From Bacteroidales bacterium (GTDB lineage Bacteria; Bacteroidota; Bacteroidia; Bacteroidales; Muribaculaceae), in contig JAUNCU010000057.1 of NCBI GenBank assembly GCA_030526455.1, positions 1 through 14,881 on the forward strand: a stretch of 14,881 nucleotides of DNA, given 5' to 3'. The translations under genes and the position numbers were made by a program. How positions within the stretch are numbered: position 1 is the first letter of the stretch; each line of letters starts with the position of its first letter. Shown here piece by piece: positions 7,701 to 14,132 of this stretch. The notes beneath the pieces are model-generated. The model did not search any database. It was not told where the DNA came from and saw nothing but the letters and a program-made list of their open reading frames with translations.

Positions 7701-7755
7701 CTATGAAAAAAAAGCGGCAATATTGCCACTTTTTTTCATAGGGGGGCTAGCGAGG
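7701..7755. repeat. Palindromic repeat element, copy 3 (upstream boundary)
   Basis: Contains GGCAATATTGCC at 7716-7727 inside a larger near-perfect inverted repeat from 7701 to 7741: CTATG plus an A-run on the left, a T-run plus CATAG on the right. The right flank aligns with that of copy 1 (CAT, G-run, GGCTxGxGAGG). Copies 1 and 3 thus bracket about 1.4 kb holding only the ATPase gene. Confidence 0.8.
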
Positions 7756-7827
7756 CTAGTGTTTCTAGAGGGGCTAGTGCCTCTAGTGCTAATAGAAATA
7801 CTAGTGCTTCTAGTGCCTCTAATATCT
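7747..7827. repeat. Degenerate 9-bp tandem repeat (CTAGTGCCT-like)
   Basis: CTAG begins at 7747, 7756, 7765, 7774, 7783, 7801 and 7810, an exact 9-base period. Degenerate units occur at 7792 (ATAG) and 7819 (CTAA). The remaining five bases of each unit vary (TGCCT, TGCTT, TGTTT, CGAGG). The array lies between the polA stop codon and repeat copy 3. It is not part of a credible gene. CTAG is usually scarce in bacterial DNA, which makes the array conspicuous. Confidence 0.85.
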
Positions 7828-7848
7828 CTCTTCCAATCTCTCTCCTCA

Positions 7849-10626
7849 TCAATGGGCGTCGAGCCAGTTGGTGGCTGCTGCGTGGGAGGCTGTGAGGCGC
7901 ACGGCGCCGTGGTAGGCGTTTTCCATCTCTTCTACCACGATGCGCTGCACTTGGTCGACCTCGGCGGGGAGCACGTCGAAGTTCAATTCGTCGTGCACCT
8001 GGAGGATCATCTTCGACTGGATGCCTTCGTCCTCGAAGCGGCGGTCGATGGCTATCATGGCTATCTTGATGACGTCGGCAGCGGTGCCCTGGATGGGGGC
8101 GTTCACGGCGTTGCGCTCGCTAAACTGGCGCACCACGGCGTTGCGCGAATTGATTTCGGGGAGCATGCGTCGGCGGCCGTAGAGGGTGGTCACGTAGCCT
8201 TTCTCTTTGGCTTGCGCCACGCTGCGGTCGATGTAGTCGCGCACGCTGGGGAAGGTGGCGAAGTAGCCGTCGATGAGTTGCTTCGACTCGGCGCGCGGTA
8301 TGCCCAGGCGCTCCGACAGGCCAAACGAGGAGATGCCGTAGAGGATGCCGAAATTGGCGGTCTTCGCCTTGCGGCGCTCGTCGGCAGTGACTTCTTCCAG
8401 CGGCTTGTGATAGATTTTCGCGGCGGTGATGGCATGGATGTCGTGGCCCTCGCGGAAGGCTTCGAGCATGATATCGTCGTGGCTGAAGTCGGCCACCAGG
8501 CGGAGTTCGATTTGCGAATAGTCGGCGCTGAAAAACACGTTGCCGTCGGCGGGAATAAATGCGCGGCGTATTTCGCGTCCCATGTCGTCGCGCACGGGGA
8601 TGTTCTGCAGATTAGGGTTGGTCGACGAGAGGCGCCCCGTGGCGGTCACCGTCTGGTTGTAGGTGGTGTGGATGCGTCCGGTGCGCGGGTTGATGAGTTG
8701 AGGCAGTGCTTTCACGTAGGTGGAGAGCAACTTGCGTATGCCGCGCAATTCCAGAATCTTGTCGACGAGCGGATGGCGGTCGCGCAGTTTCGTGAGCACC
8801 TCCTCGGTGGTGGAGTATTGGCCGGTTTTGGTCTTCTTCGCCTTCTCGTCGAGGTGGAGATGGTCGAAGAGCACCTCTCCCACCTGTGCGGGCGAGGCGG
8901 TGTTGAAGTGCATGCCGGCGGCGTCGAAGCACTCCTGCTCCAGGCGGTCCATTTTCTCGGTGAGCACGTCGGCATATTCGGCCAGCGCCTTCACATCGAT
9001 GCGTGCGCCCGCCATTTCCATCTTGGCGAGCACCTTCACGAGCGGGAGTTCGATGTCGGTGAGCAGGTGGGTCATTCCGTTTTCCTCCAGCATCTGCTTC
9101 TGCACATCGGGCAGGGCAAGCAGCACGTCGGCCAATTCGCACGCCACCTTAGTCATCTTCTCGGGGCGCACCTCGAAAATCTTCTTCTGGCCGCGGCCTT
9201 TAGGGCCGAGATACGACTCGGGATCCATCACCTCATAGTTGAGCAATTCCTGCGCCATGGCGGCGATGCTGTGGCCGCGCTCGGGCTGAAGCAGGTAGTG
9301 GGCCACCGCGGCGTCGAAATAGGGTGCCGTGAAATCCACGCCACGCTCGTGGAGCATCACCATGTCGCGCTTCACGTCGGCCGAACAGATGGTGACGCCG
9401 CTTTCGTAGAGCGGGCGTATGGAGTCGAGCATCATCCCAAAGCCGTCCATGGGCAGATAGGCGCCCTTGTGAGGCTCGGGGCAGATGGCGAAACCGATGA
9501 TTTGCGCCTTCATCGCCTCGTCGCCAGCGGCCACGATGTGCACCGCCACGCGCTGGTGATGCAGCACCGACTGCACATAGGCGGCGGCATCGTCGAGGTC
9601 GCCAATGAGGCGGAAGTCGCAGTCGTGGCTCTTGATGGTTTTGGCTGCCGAAGGAGCCTCGGCGGGGGCGGCGTCGGCGAACACGTCGCCGAAGAGCGAC
9701 GCCTGGGTGCCACTCTCGGGCAGTGGCGGCTCGGCGCCGGCAAGGCCCACATTAGCCTCGCCCTGGTCGATGATGCGCTTGGCGAGCGTGCGGAATTCGA
9801 GTTCGGTGAACACCTTTCGCAGCGCCTCATAGTCGACCGGCACACGCAGCATCGCCTCCTCGTCCCACTGCAGCGGCACGTCGGTCTTGATGGTGGCCAG
9901 GTATTTCGAGAAGTGAATTTGCTCGGCATTGTCCTCCACCTTCTGCTTTTGAGCGCCCTTCAGTTCGTGGGTGTGCTCCAGCAGATTTTCGATAGAGCCA
10001 TATTGCTGAATGAGTTTTTCGGCCGTCTTCGGTCCCACGCCGGGGCAGCCGGGAATGTTGTCGGCGCTGTCGCCCATCAGGCCCAGGATGTCGATCACCT
10101 GCAGCGGGTCGTTGATACCGAATTTTTCCTTCACTTCCTCCACGCCCAGCATCAGATTCTTGCCCGGGTCGTAGATTTTGGTGTGCTCGTTCACCAGTTG
10201 GCCGAAGTCCTTGTCGCCCGTCACCATCACGGTTTCGAAGCCATGCTGGCAGGCGAGCACCGAGAGCGACCCGATCACGTCGTCGGCCTCGTAGCCCGGC
10301 ACCTCAAACACCGGAATGCGGTAAGCCTCCAGGATGCGCTTGATGTAGGGCACAGCCACCTTGATACCCTCGGGCGTGGCCTCGCGCTGCGCCTTGTATT
10401 CGGGATACTCCTCGTGGCGGAAAGTCTTGCCCGCCGGGTCGAAGCACACGGCAATGTACTCAGGCTTATGGCGCTTGAGAAGGTCTTGCAGAATATTCAC
10501 AAAGCCAAACACGGCCGAGGTGTCGATACCCGTGGTGGAAATGCGAGGATTGCGCATCAGCGCATAGAAAGCGCGGAAAATGAGCGCATAGGCATCGAGC
10601 AGGAAAAGTCGTTTATCGTTGTTCAT
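7849..10626 (-). CDS. polA: DNA polymerase I
   Basis: A 925-residue family-A polymerase used in Okazaki fragment processing and repair. The start at 10626 (MNNDKRLFLLDAYAL) matches the family; an in-frame ATG 17 codons earlier is less likely. The 5'-nuclease domain (1-290) is intact: LLDAYALIFRAF, GYEADDVIG (111-119), GDKDFGQLV (137-145), GDSADNIPGCPGVGPKTA (185-202). The polymerase domain is intact: motif A DYSQIELR (702-709), O-helix RRKAKTANFGILYG (751-764, with K755, F759, Y763) and motif C QVHDE (876-880). The middle 3'-5' exonuclease domain (about 330-510) seems dead: positions aligned with the DxE of exo I are H363 and V365, and the exo III Tyr and Asp are V494 and L498; only D421 (exo II) persists. 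A linker rich in Ala and Pro (about 297-330) precedes it. Confidence 0.95.
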   Translation of the reverse strand: MNNDKRLFLLDAYALIFRAFYALMRNPRISTTGIDTSAVFGFVNILQDLLKRHKPEYIAVCFDPAGKTFRHEEYPEYKAQREATPEGIKVAVPYIKRILEAYRIPVFEVPGYEADDVIGSLSVLACQHGFETVMVTGDKDFGQLVNEHTKIYDPGKNLMLGVEEVKEKFGINDPLQVIDILGLMGDSADNIPGCPGVGPKTAEKLIQQYGSIENLLEHTHELKGAQKQKVEDNAEQIHFSKYLATIKTDVPLQWDEEAMLRVPVDYEALRKVFTELEFRTLAKRIIDQGEANVGLAGAEPPLPESGTQASLFGDVFADAAPAEAPSAAKTIKSHDCDFRLIGDLDDAAAYVQSVLHHQRVAVHIVAAGDEAMKAQIIGFAICPEPHKGAYLPMDGFGMMLDSIRPLYESGVTICSADVKRDMVMLHERGVDFTAPYFDAAVAHYLLQPERGHSIAAMAQELLNYEVMDPESYLGPKGRGQKKIFEVRPEKMTKVACELADVLLALPDVQKQMLEENGMTHLLTDIELPLVKVLAKMEMAGARIDVKALAEYADVLTEKMDRLEQECFDAAGMHFNTASPAQVGEVLFDHLHLDEKAKKTKTGQYSTTEEVLTKLRDRHPLVDKILELRGIRKLLSTYVKALPQLINPRTGRIHTTYNQTVTATGRLSSTNPNLQNIPVRDDMGREIRRAFIPADGNVFFSADYSQIELRLVADFSHDDIMLEAFREGHDIHAITAAKIYHKPLEEVTADERRKAKTANFGILYGISSFGLSERLGIPRAESKQLIDGYFATFPSVRDYIDRSVAQAKEKGYVTTLYGRRRMLPEINSRNAVVRQFSERNAVNAPIQGTAADVIKIAMIAIDRRFEDEGIQSKMILQVHDELNFDVLPAEVDQVQRIVVEEMENAYHGAVRLTASHAAATNWLDAH

Positions 10627-10731
10627 CGTCGTAGAATGAAATATTGTTTTAGTTGAGGTGATTATTATTTTCGCCACAGCGAAATGAAAAACTCGCTGCA
10701 GGCGGAATGATTTCCCATCATGCTATAAATG

Positions 10732-10761
10732 GAAAGATAAAATTACAGCATTTTCCCCAAA
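10732..10761 (-). promoter_or_regulatory. Probable polA promoter
   Basis: On the minus strand TTTG (10758-10761), an 18-base spacer, and TATCTTTC (10732-10739), one base from the TAnnTTTG consensus. Transcription would start near 10725, giving a leader of about 100 bases before the polA ATG. Confidence 0.5.
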
Positions 10762-10872
10762 TACCCACCAAATAGCCCCACAATTTTTCATCCAAAGCCC
10801 CAAAAAGCGCACAGCAGCGAGGCTAGAGAAATCTATTGCACGTTTTTTTCTTTTTCAAAACAGAAATATTTG

Positions 10873-10880
10873 TATCTTTG
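10873..10880 (+). promoter_or_regulatory. -7 box of the DUF3791/DUF3990 cassette
   Basis: TATCTTTG, a full match to the Bacteroidetes -7 consensus; the -33 side is only a T-rich stretch (10843-10855). The expected start is near 10887, upstream of the ATGs at 10915, 10930 and 10933. This excludes the longer in-frame start at 10870. Confidence 0.6.
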
Positions 10881-10929
10881 CTTTGTAATAAATGTTGTGT
10901 CTCATAATTTCTTAATGCACGAGGCGCTT

Positions 10930-11142
10930 ATGATGAAAGATAAAATACAATATCTGGTGGCCCTTATCTCTGAATTCGCCACCCATTACCAACTTACCGA
11001 TGCTCAGGCTGCTCGCTACATGAGCCGCTATGGGGCGCTTGACTTGTGTGATAAGCACTATAATGTGATGCACACCCAGCCGTTTCGCGACATGGTGAGT
11101 GCGGTAGCCGAATTTTGCCGCCACGAAGGAGGTGAATTATGA
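10930..11142 (+). CDS. DUF3791 domain-containing small protein
   Basis: About 70 residues, from MMKDKIQYLVALISEF to CRHEGGEL. The ending HYNVMHTQPFRDMVSAVAEFC is the recognisable DUF3791 pattern (a 'Y.V.HTQ' stretch followed by an amphipathic helix). In Bacteroidetes and Firmicutes DUF3791 genes regularly sit next to DUF3990 genes, as here. The start at 10930 is chosen because a GAGG lies at 10920-10923 and the promoter box is at 10873; 10915 (MHEAL) and 10933 are alternatives. It overlaps the next gene by four bases (ATGA), so translation is coupled. An antitoxin or partner role is inferred from position, size and family pairing, not shown. Confidence 0.8.
   Translation: MMKDKIQYLVALISEFATHYQLTDAQAARYMSRYGALDLCDKHYNVMHTQPFRDMVSAVAEFCRHEGGEL
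11127..11135 (+). promoter_or_regulatory. Perfect Shine-Dalgarno before the DUF3990 gene
   Basis: AGGAGGTGA complements the usual 3' end of 16S rRNA over nine bases, with the GGAGG core six bases before the ATG at 11139. Strong Shine-Dalgarno sequences are unusual in Bacteroidetes. Here it lies inside the final codons of the upstream gene. Confidence 0.75.
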
Positions 11143-11618
11143 TTCTCTATCACGGTTCAAATACAGGAATAGAGGCAATTGATTTAGGTCGATGCAGCCG
11201 ATATAAAGACTTTGGTAGAGCCTTCTACCTCTCTGCCGACATGCAGCAAGCAAAAGAGATGGGAGAATTCCGTGTTCGGATTTCTCGAGAAGGTGAAACC
11301 ACGGTCACTTCATATGAATTCAACGAACAACTTCTTTCTGAAGAATCCACATTGAAAGTGAAAATTTTCCCACATTATTGCCTTGAATGGGCTGAGTTTG
11401 TGTGGAATAATCGTGATGAAAACCAAGACTTTCACCACCCCTACGATATCGTGTATGGTCCAATCGCAAACGATAATGTGGGCTTTCAAATGCGTAGATT
11501 CAGAGTGAACGGAGGCGACTTGCACGAATTTCTGAAAGGGCTGAAGTATTCTAAAGGAGAAACTTTTCAATATGCTTTCTGCACACCAGAAGCAATTAAA
11601 ATGCTGAAAAAACTATGA
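11139..11618 (+). CDS. DUF3990 protein, ADP-ribosyltransferase-like
   Basis: A 159-residue cytoplasmic protein of the DUF3990 family, which is placed in the ADP-ribosyltransferase fold group. Seen: ILYHGS at the N-terminus (H5-G6, the NAD-binding H-G), KDFGRAFYLS (23-32, Y30), EWAEFV (83-88), the family's YDIVYGPIANDN (102-113), and a C-terminal QYAFCT (144-149), where the third ART catalytic position (Q/E) is expected near E141-Q144. These match a plausible H-Y-Q/E arrangement, so transfer of ADP-ribose from NAD to an unknown target is likely but inferred. The gene overlaps both neighbours by four bases (ATGA at each end), which indicates a fixed three-gene cassette. Base composition is more AT-rich than the flanking polA. 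A toxin role is the best guess; a regulatory modifier is the alternative. Confidence 0.85.
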   Translation: MILYHGSNTGIEAIDLGRCSRYKDFGRAFYLSADMQQAKEMGEFRVRISREGETTVTSYEFNEQLLSEESTLKVKIFPHYCLEWAEFVWNNRDENQDFHHPYDIVYGPIANDNVGFQMRRFRVNGGDLHEFLKGLKYSKGETFQYAFCTPEAIKMLKKL

Positions 11619-11845
11619 ATCTCACAAAAGAACAATTTCAATTCATGGTAGAGGATATCACGGCTGAATTGATCGAATACCTCGTGGAACATGAAAACTA
11701 CGACCTGAAAACGGCCGTCGACACCGTGTACGGTTCCGACCTCTTTGCCGCTCTCTCCAACCCCGATACGGGTTTGTACAGCCAAAGTACAGGATATGTG
11801 CGCGACTATCTCATGCGCGAATTGAAAACGGGGAAACTCGCTTAA
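11615..11845 (+). CDS. Small partner protein of the DUF3990 cassette
   Basis: 76 residues, no signal peptide or membrane segment, predicted mostly helical. The central and C-terminal part (AVDTVYGSDLFAALSNPDTGLYSQSTGYVRDYLMRELKTGKL) resembles small conserved proteins that I associate with DUF3990 neighbourhoods, with the TGLY.QS..YV.D.L pattern as the hallmark. I do not know an official family name. The start ATG overlaps the DUF3990 stop by four bases. It may be a second antitoxin or a complex subunit. The 3' end of the coding region also forms one arm of a terminator hairpin. Confidence 0.78.
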   Translation: MNLTKEQFQFMVEDITAELIEYLVEHENYDLKTAVDTVYGSDLFAALSNPDTGLYSQSTGYVRDYLMRELKTGKLA

Positions 11846-11858
11846 ACAAGCCCGTTTT
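11825..11858 (+). terminator. Intrinsic terminator of the DUF3990 cassette
   Basis: AAAACGGG (11825-11832) pairs with CCCGTTTT (11851-11858), followed by further T. The loop is 18 bases, longer than usual, and the left arm lies in the last codons of the small partner gene. It is moderately convincing because of the A/T-flanked stem and its position. Confidence 0.55.
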
Positions 11859-12185
11859 TTGAGGAATCGCTACAGCGCTGCCACACTGTCTGTTGTGGTA
11901 GTGAAGGCTCAAAATGTGCCAATCTCAAAGCAAAAACTCTAGACAATCGCCCCCCAGCCTGTCCTAAAACTCAAAACTGCGGCAAGCCAATAACGAAAAC
12001 ACTAGGCGACCACCCACTTATTATGGTTAACTCCATGCAAGCTCGAGAATTGCGCAGCAATTCGCGAGCGCGGCTTGGAGATAAGAAACAGCAAAGGGAT
12101 GAGCCTCGGAGAGGGTCGGTTATGGTAGCAGCCCGAGTTTCCACAGTAGCCTCACCCACGACTGCGTGGGCACTCTTCAGCGGAA
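11859..12185. other. Structured gene-free stretch with a long hairpin
   Basis: No credible gene; the short frames on both strands overlap each other. An imperfect hairpin of about 50 bases spans 12031-12080: outer CTCCA/TGGAG, middle CTCG/CGAG, and inner GAATTGC/GCAATTC around a GCA loop. A second perfect hairpin has CCCACG at 12155-12160 and CGTGGG at 12165-12170. A weaker one is at 11878-11901. The layout looks like an interspersed palindromic repeat unit or a structured RNA, but no second copy is present in the window. Confidence 0.5.
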
Positions 12186-12305
12186 ATACCTTGCCAAAAA
12201 TGGGGTGAAAAGAGTGGTTTTGGCAAACAATTTTAAAAATACCTTGCCAAAAGTGGGGTAAAGTGTGTGGTTTTGGCAGATAATTTTGAAAATACCTTGC
12301 CAAAA
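12186..12305. repeat. 53-bp tandem repeats with TTGCCAAAA/TTTTGGCAA arms
   Basis: Two full units begin with ATACC at 12186 and 12239, and a third partial unit begins at 12292, an exact 53-base period. Each full unit has an inverted repeat: TTGCCAAAA (12191-12199) with TTTTGGCAA (12218-12226), and TTGCCAAAA (12244-12252) with TTTTGGCA (12271-12278). The third TTGCCAAAA (12297-12305) runs into the -33 region of the downstream ATPase promoter. As 53 is not a multiple of three, the repeat is not maintained as protein. An operator array is the simplest reading. Confidence 0.85.
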
Positions 12306-12327
12306 ATTAAAATATTCTCTATCTTTG
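12296..12327 (+). promoter_or_regulatory. Promoter of the second AAA ATPase gene
   Basis: CTTG at 12296-12299, a 20-base spacer, and TATCTTTG at 12320-12327. The -33 TTG is the start of the third TTGCCAAAA half-site, so a protein bound to the repeat would block polymerase. The expected start point is near 12334, leaving a leader under 20 bases to the ATG at 12352. Confidence 0.75.
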
Positions 12328-12351
12328 TGCCTAAGAAAAGAACTTTTGATT

Positions 12352-13749
12352 ATGACACAATTGATTGGAAGAGAGCGAGAAATCATGGAGTTGGACCGTT
12401 GCATGGCATCGGACCAATCAGAATTCATCACGTTGTGTGGCCGCCGTCGTGTGGGCAAGACGTTTCTTGTGGAGCAGTACTTCAAAGGGGAGTATGCTTT
12501 CAGTTATGTGGGTGGGCATCACCTCAGCACCGCCGAACAACTGCAAAACTTCGCATGGGCGCTCCAGAAATATAGCGGTTCGACCTTTGTTCCAAAGTTG
12601 GCCTCGTGGTTTGAGGCGTTTCATACGCTTGAGCAACATCTTGAGCAATCGCAAGCCCAGCGAAAGGTGGTGTTCATCGACGAAATGCCATGGATTGATA
12701 CGCCCAAATCAAAATTTGTGAGTGCGCTGGAAAATTTCTGGAACGGCTGGGCAGCCCGTCGCTCCGATGTGGTGTTTATAGCCACGGGATCGGCCACGTC
12801 GTGGATGACCGACAATCTTGAGGAGAACCAGGGCGGACTGCACAATCGCATCACGTGCAAACTCTACCTGCGCCCGTTCACACTGGGAGAAACAGAGAAA
12901 TATCTGCAGTCGAAAGGATTCACATGGGATAGATACGCCATCGTTCAAACCTATATGATTATGGGTGGCGTGCCCTATTATCTAAGCCTTCTGCGTAGCG
13001 ATGCGGGGTTGCCCGCAAACGTCGACCGCCTCTTTTTTGCAGATGACGCTCGTCTGCGTAATGAGTTTCACGAACTCTACGGCGCGCTTTTCAAGAATGC
13101 CGACAATTATTTGAAAGTGGTGAGAGCGCTGTTTTCCCACAAAAGCGGTATCACGCGCAACGAAATCATGAAAGCCACCACGCTTCAAGGAGGTGGGTTG
13201 ACCACGGTGCTGGCAAATCTGGAGAAATGTGGCTTCATCACCTCGATGGCTTCGTTTGGGAAAAGTTCGTCAAAATGCGTGTATCGATTGGTGGACTTCT
13301 ACACCTTGTTTTACCTGAAATTCATAGAAAACGACAAGTCGAAAGACAAGAAATTCTGGTCGCACGCCATCGCCACCCCAAAGATTAACACATGGCAAGG
13401 AATCACCTTTGAAACCGTGTGCCTGAGCCACATCGACCAAATTAAGCAAGCGCTAGGCATTGATGGCATTGCCACCGAAGTGAGCACTTGGCGCGACAGC
13501 ACCGCCCAGATTGATTTGGTGATCAAGAGAGCCGACCGCTTGATAAATGTGTGTGAAATGAAGTTCTCTACCGGCACATTCAATATCACCCCCGACTACG
13601 CGCAGCGCCTGCGCCAGCGCATGGAGTGTTTCAGAGAAGCGACGCGCACCCGTCTGGGCCTGGTAAACACGCTAGTCACCACCTACGGCGTTGGCACCGG
13701 AAATTCCTGCTGCGAAGCCCAAGTAACCATCGACGCCCTCTTCCAATAG
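12352..13749 (+). CDS. AAA/archaeal-type ATPase with DUF234 nuclease-like domain
   Basis: A 465-residue cytoplasmic ATPase of the archaeal-ATPase/DUF234 type; biological role unknown. The start at 12352 (MTQLIGREREIMEL) is chosen because it follows the promoter; an open frame back to 12265 would begin inside the repeats. Seen: Walker A GRRRVGKT (30-37), Walker B VVFIDEMPW (106-114), sensor-like FIATGSATSWM (142-152), the RPFTLGE segment (174-180), a winged helix (about 262-312, with SGITRNEIMKAT and YRLVDFYTLFYLKF following), and a C-terminal PD-(D/E)XK-like domain with QIDLV (D388) and CEMKFS (E402, K404). Unlike the DUF4143 paralogue in this window, the D...ExK set is complete, so nuclease activity is conceivable. 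The gene stands alone, preceded by 53-bp inverted-repeat units. Mobility of this family between genomes is well known. Confidence 0.9.
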   Translation: MTQLIGREREIMELDRCMASDQSEFITLCGRRRVGKTFLVEQYFKGEYAFSYVGGHHLSTAEQLQNFAWALQKYSGSTFVPKLASWFEAFHTLEQHLEQSQAQRKVVFIDEMPWIDTPKSKFVSALENFWNGWAARRSDVVFIATGSATSWMTDNLEENQGGLHNRITCKLYLRPFTLGETEKYLQSKGFTWDRYAIVQTYMIMGGVPYYLSLLRSDAGLPANVDRLFFADDARLRNEFHELYGALFKNADNYLKVVRALFSHKSGITRNEIMKATTLQGGGLTTVLANLEKCGFITSMASFGKSSSKCVYRLVDFYTLFYLKFIENDKSKDKKFWSHAIATPKINTWQGITFETVCLSHIDQIKQALGIDGIATEVSTWRDSTAQIDLVIKRADRLINVCEMKFSTGTFNITPDYAQRLRQRMECFREATRTRLGLVNTLVTTYGVGTGNSCCEAQVTIDALFQ

Positions 13750-13833
13750 CACCGCCCCGCCTCTAGCCAGGGTGGCTTGAGCCATAGGATGATTTCTGTG
13801 TTATAAGCCGTTTTTTTCGGGGGGAAAGGGGTT
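13750..13833. other. Short intergenic spacer downstream of the second ATPase
   Basis: No gene and no strong terminator. A small TGGCT/AGCCA stem (in the 13770-13785 area) lacks a T-run directly after it. A T7 run at 13811-13817 and a G-rich stretch follow. Confidence 0.4.
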
Positions 13834-13904
13834 AAAAAGAAAGAAGATTGACTGTCTCACGACAACCAATCTCAATTAACCTTAAATCTAATACCATGAA
13901 AAAC
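13834..13904 (-). ncRNA. Candidate small RNA with own promoter and terminator
   Basis: A minus-strand unit of about 70 nt. A promoter lies just upstream (13911-13941). The transcript would end in a stem built from 13861-13871 and 13846-13856, reading GATTGGTTGTC, GTGA loop, GACAGTCAATC, followed by TTCTTTCTTTTT. As minus-strand RNA all 11 pairs form, two of them G-U, with a GNRA-type GUGA loop. On the plus strand the same two positions are A-C mismatches. The stem is therefore built for the minus strand, which supports real leftward transcription. No coding frame of note lies inside. Function unknown; it could act as an sRNA or be the processed end of a longer leader. Confidence 0.5.
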
Positions 13905-13910
13905 ACACTG

Positions 13911-13941
13911 CAAAGGTAGAGAGGATTTCGTTAACAGCAAG
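13911..13941 (-). promoter_or_regulatory. Promoter for the minus-strand small RNA
   Basis: On the minus strand CTTG (13938-13941), a 19-base spacer, and TACCTTTG (13911-13918), a full TAnnTTTG match. The predicted start is near 13904. No minus-strand protein gene follows, so the product should be a short RNA. Confidence 0.6.
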
Positions 13942-14132
13942 AATTTTAACTCGATTTTGGCGGATATTTAGAATAATTTAACGGTTTTGTGTCTAAAATT
14001 TAACTTCTGTTATGATTTTAATCTTTTCTTATTTGGATTGAGGCTGTTGCGCGGTGGGTGTGTGGATGGCCGAGGGGTGAGGTGTTTTTGCGGCGGGGGT
14101 GTCGGGTGGTGTGTTTTTTTTGTTCTCGTTTT

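Noticed and set aside
7723..10656. A 977-codon open frame on the plus strand opposite polA
   Set aside because: It is antisense to an unmistakable DNA polymerase I. The frame is open because polA rarely uses TTA, CTA and TCA codons in that register; the translation is rich in His, Val and Gly with no family signal.
11971..12303. Opposed small frames on both strands in the stretch before the second ATPase
   Set aside because: They overlap each other, lack promoters of their own in the right place, and are explained by hairpin and repeat DNA; the 53-bp period would shift the frame.
13896..13919. Tiny plus-strand ORF encoding MKNTLQR in an A-rich start context, possible leader peptide
   Set aside because: There is no plus-strand promoter in front of it and no gene directly after it; the same bases are better explained as the minus-strand promoter box TACCTTTG and the start of the small RNA.
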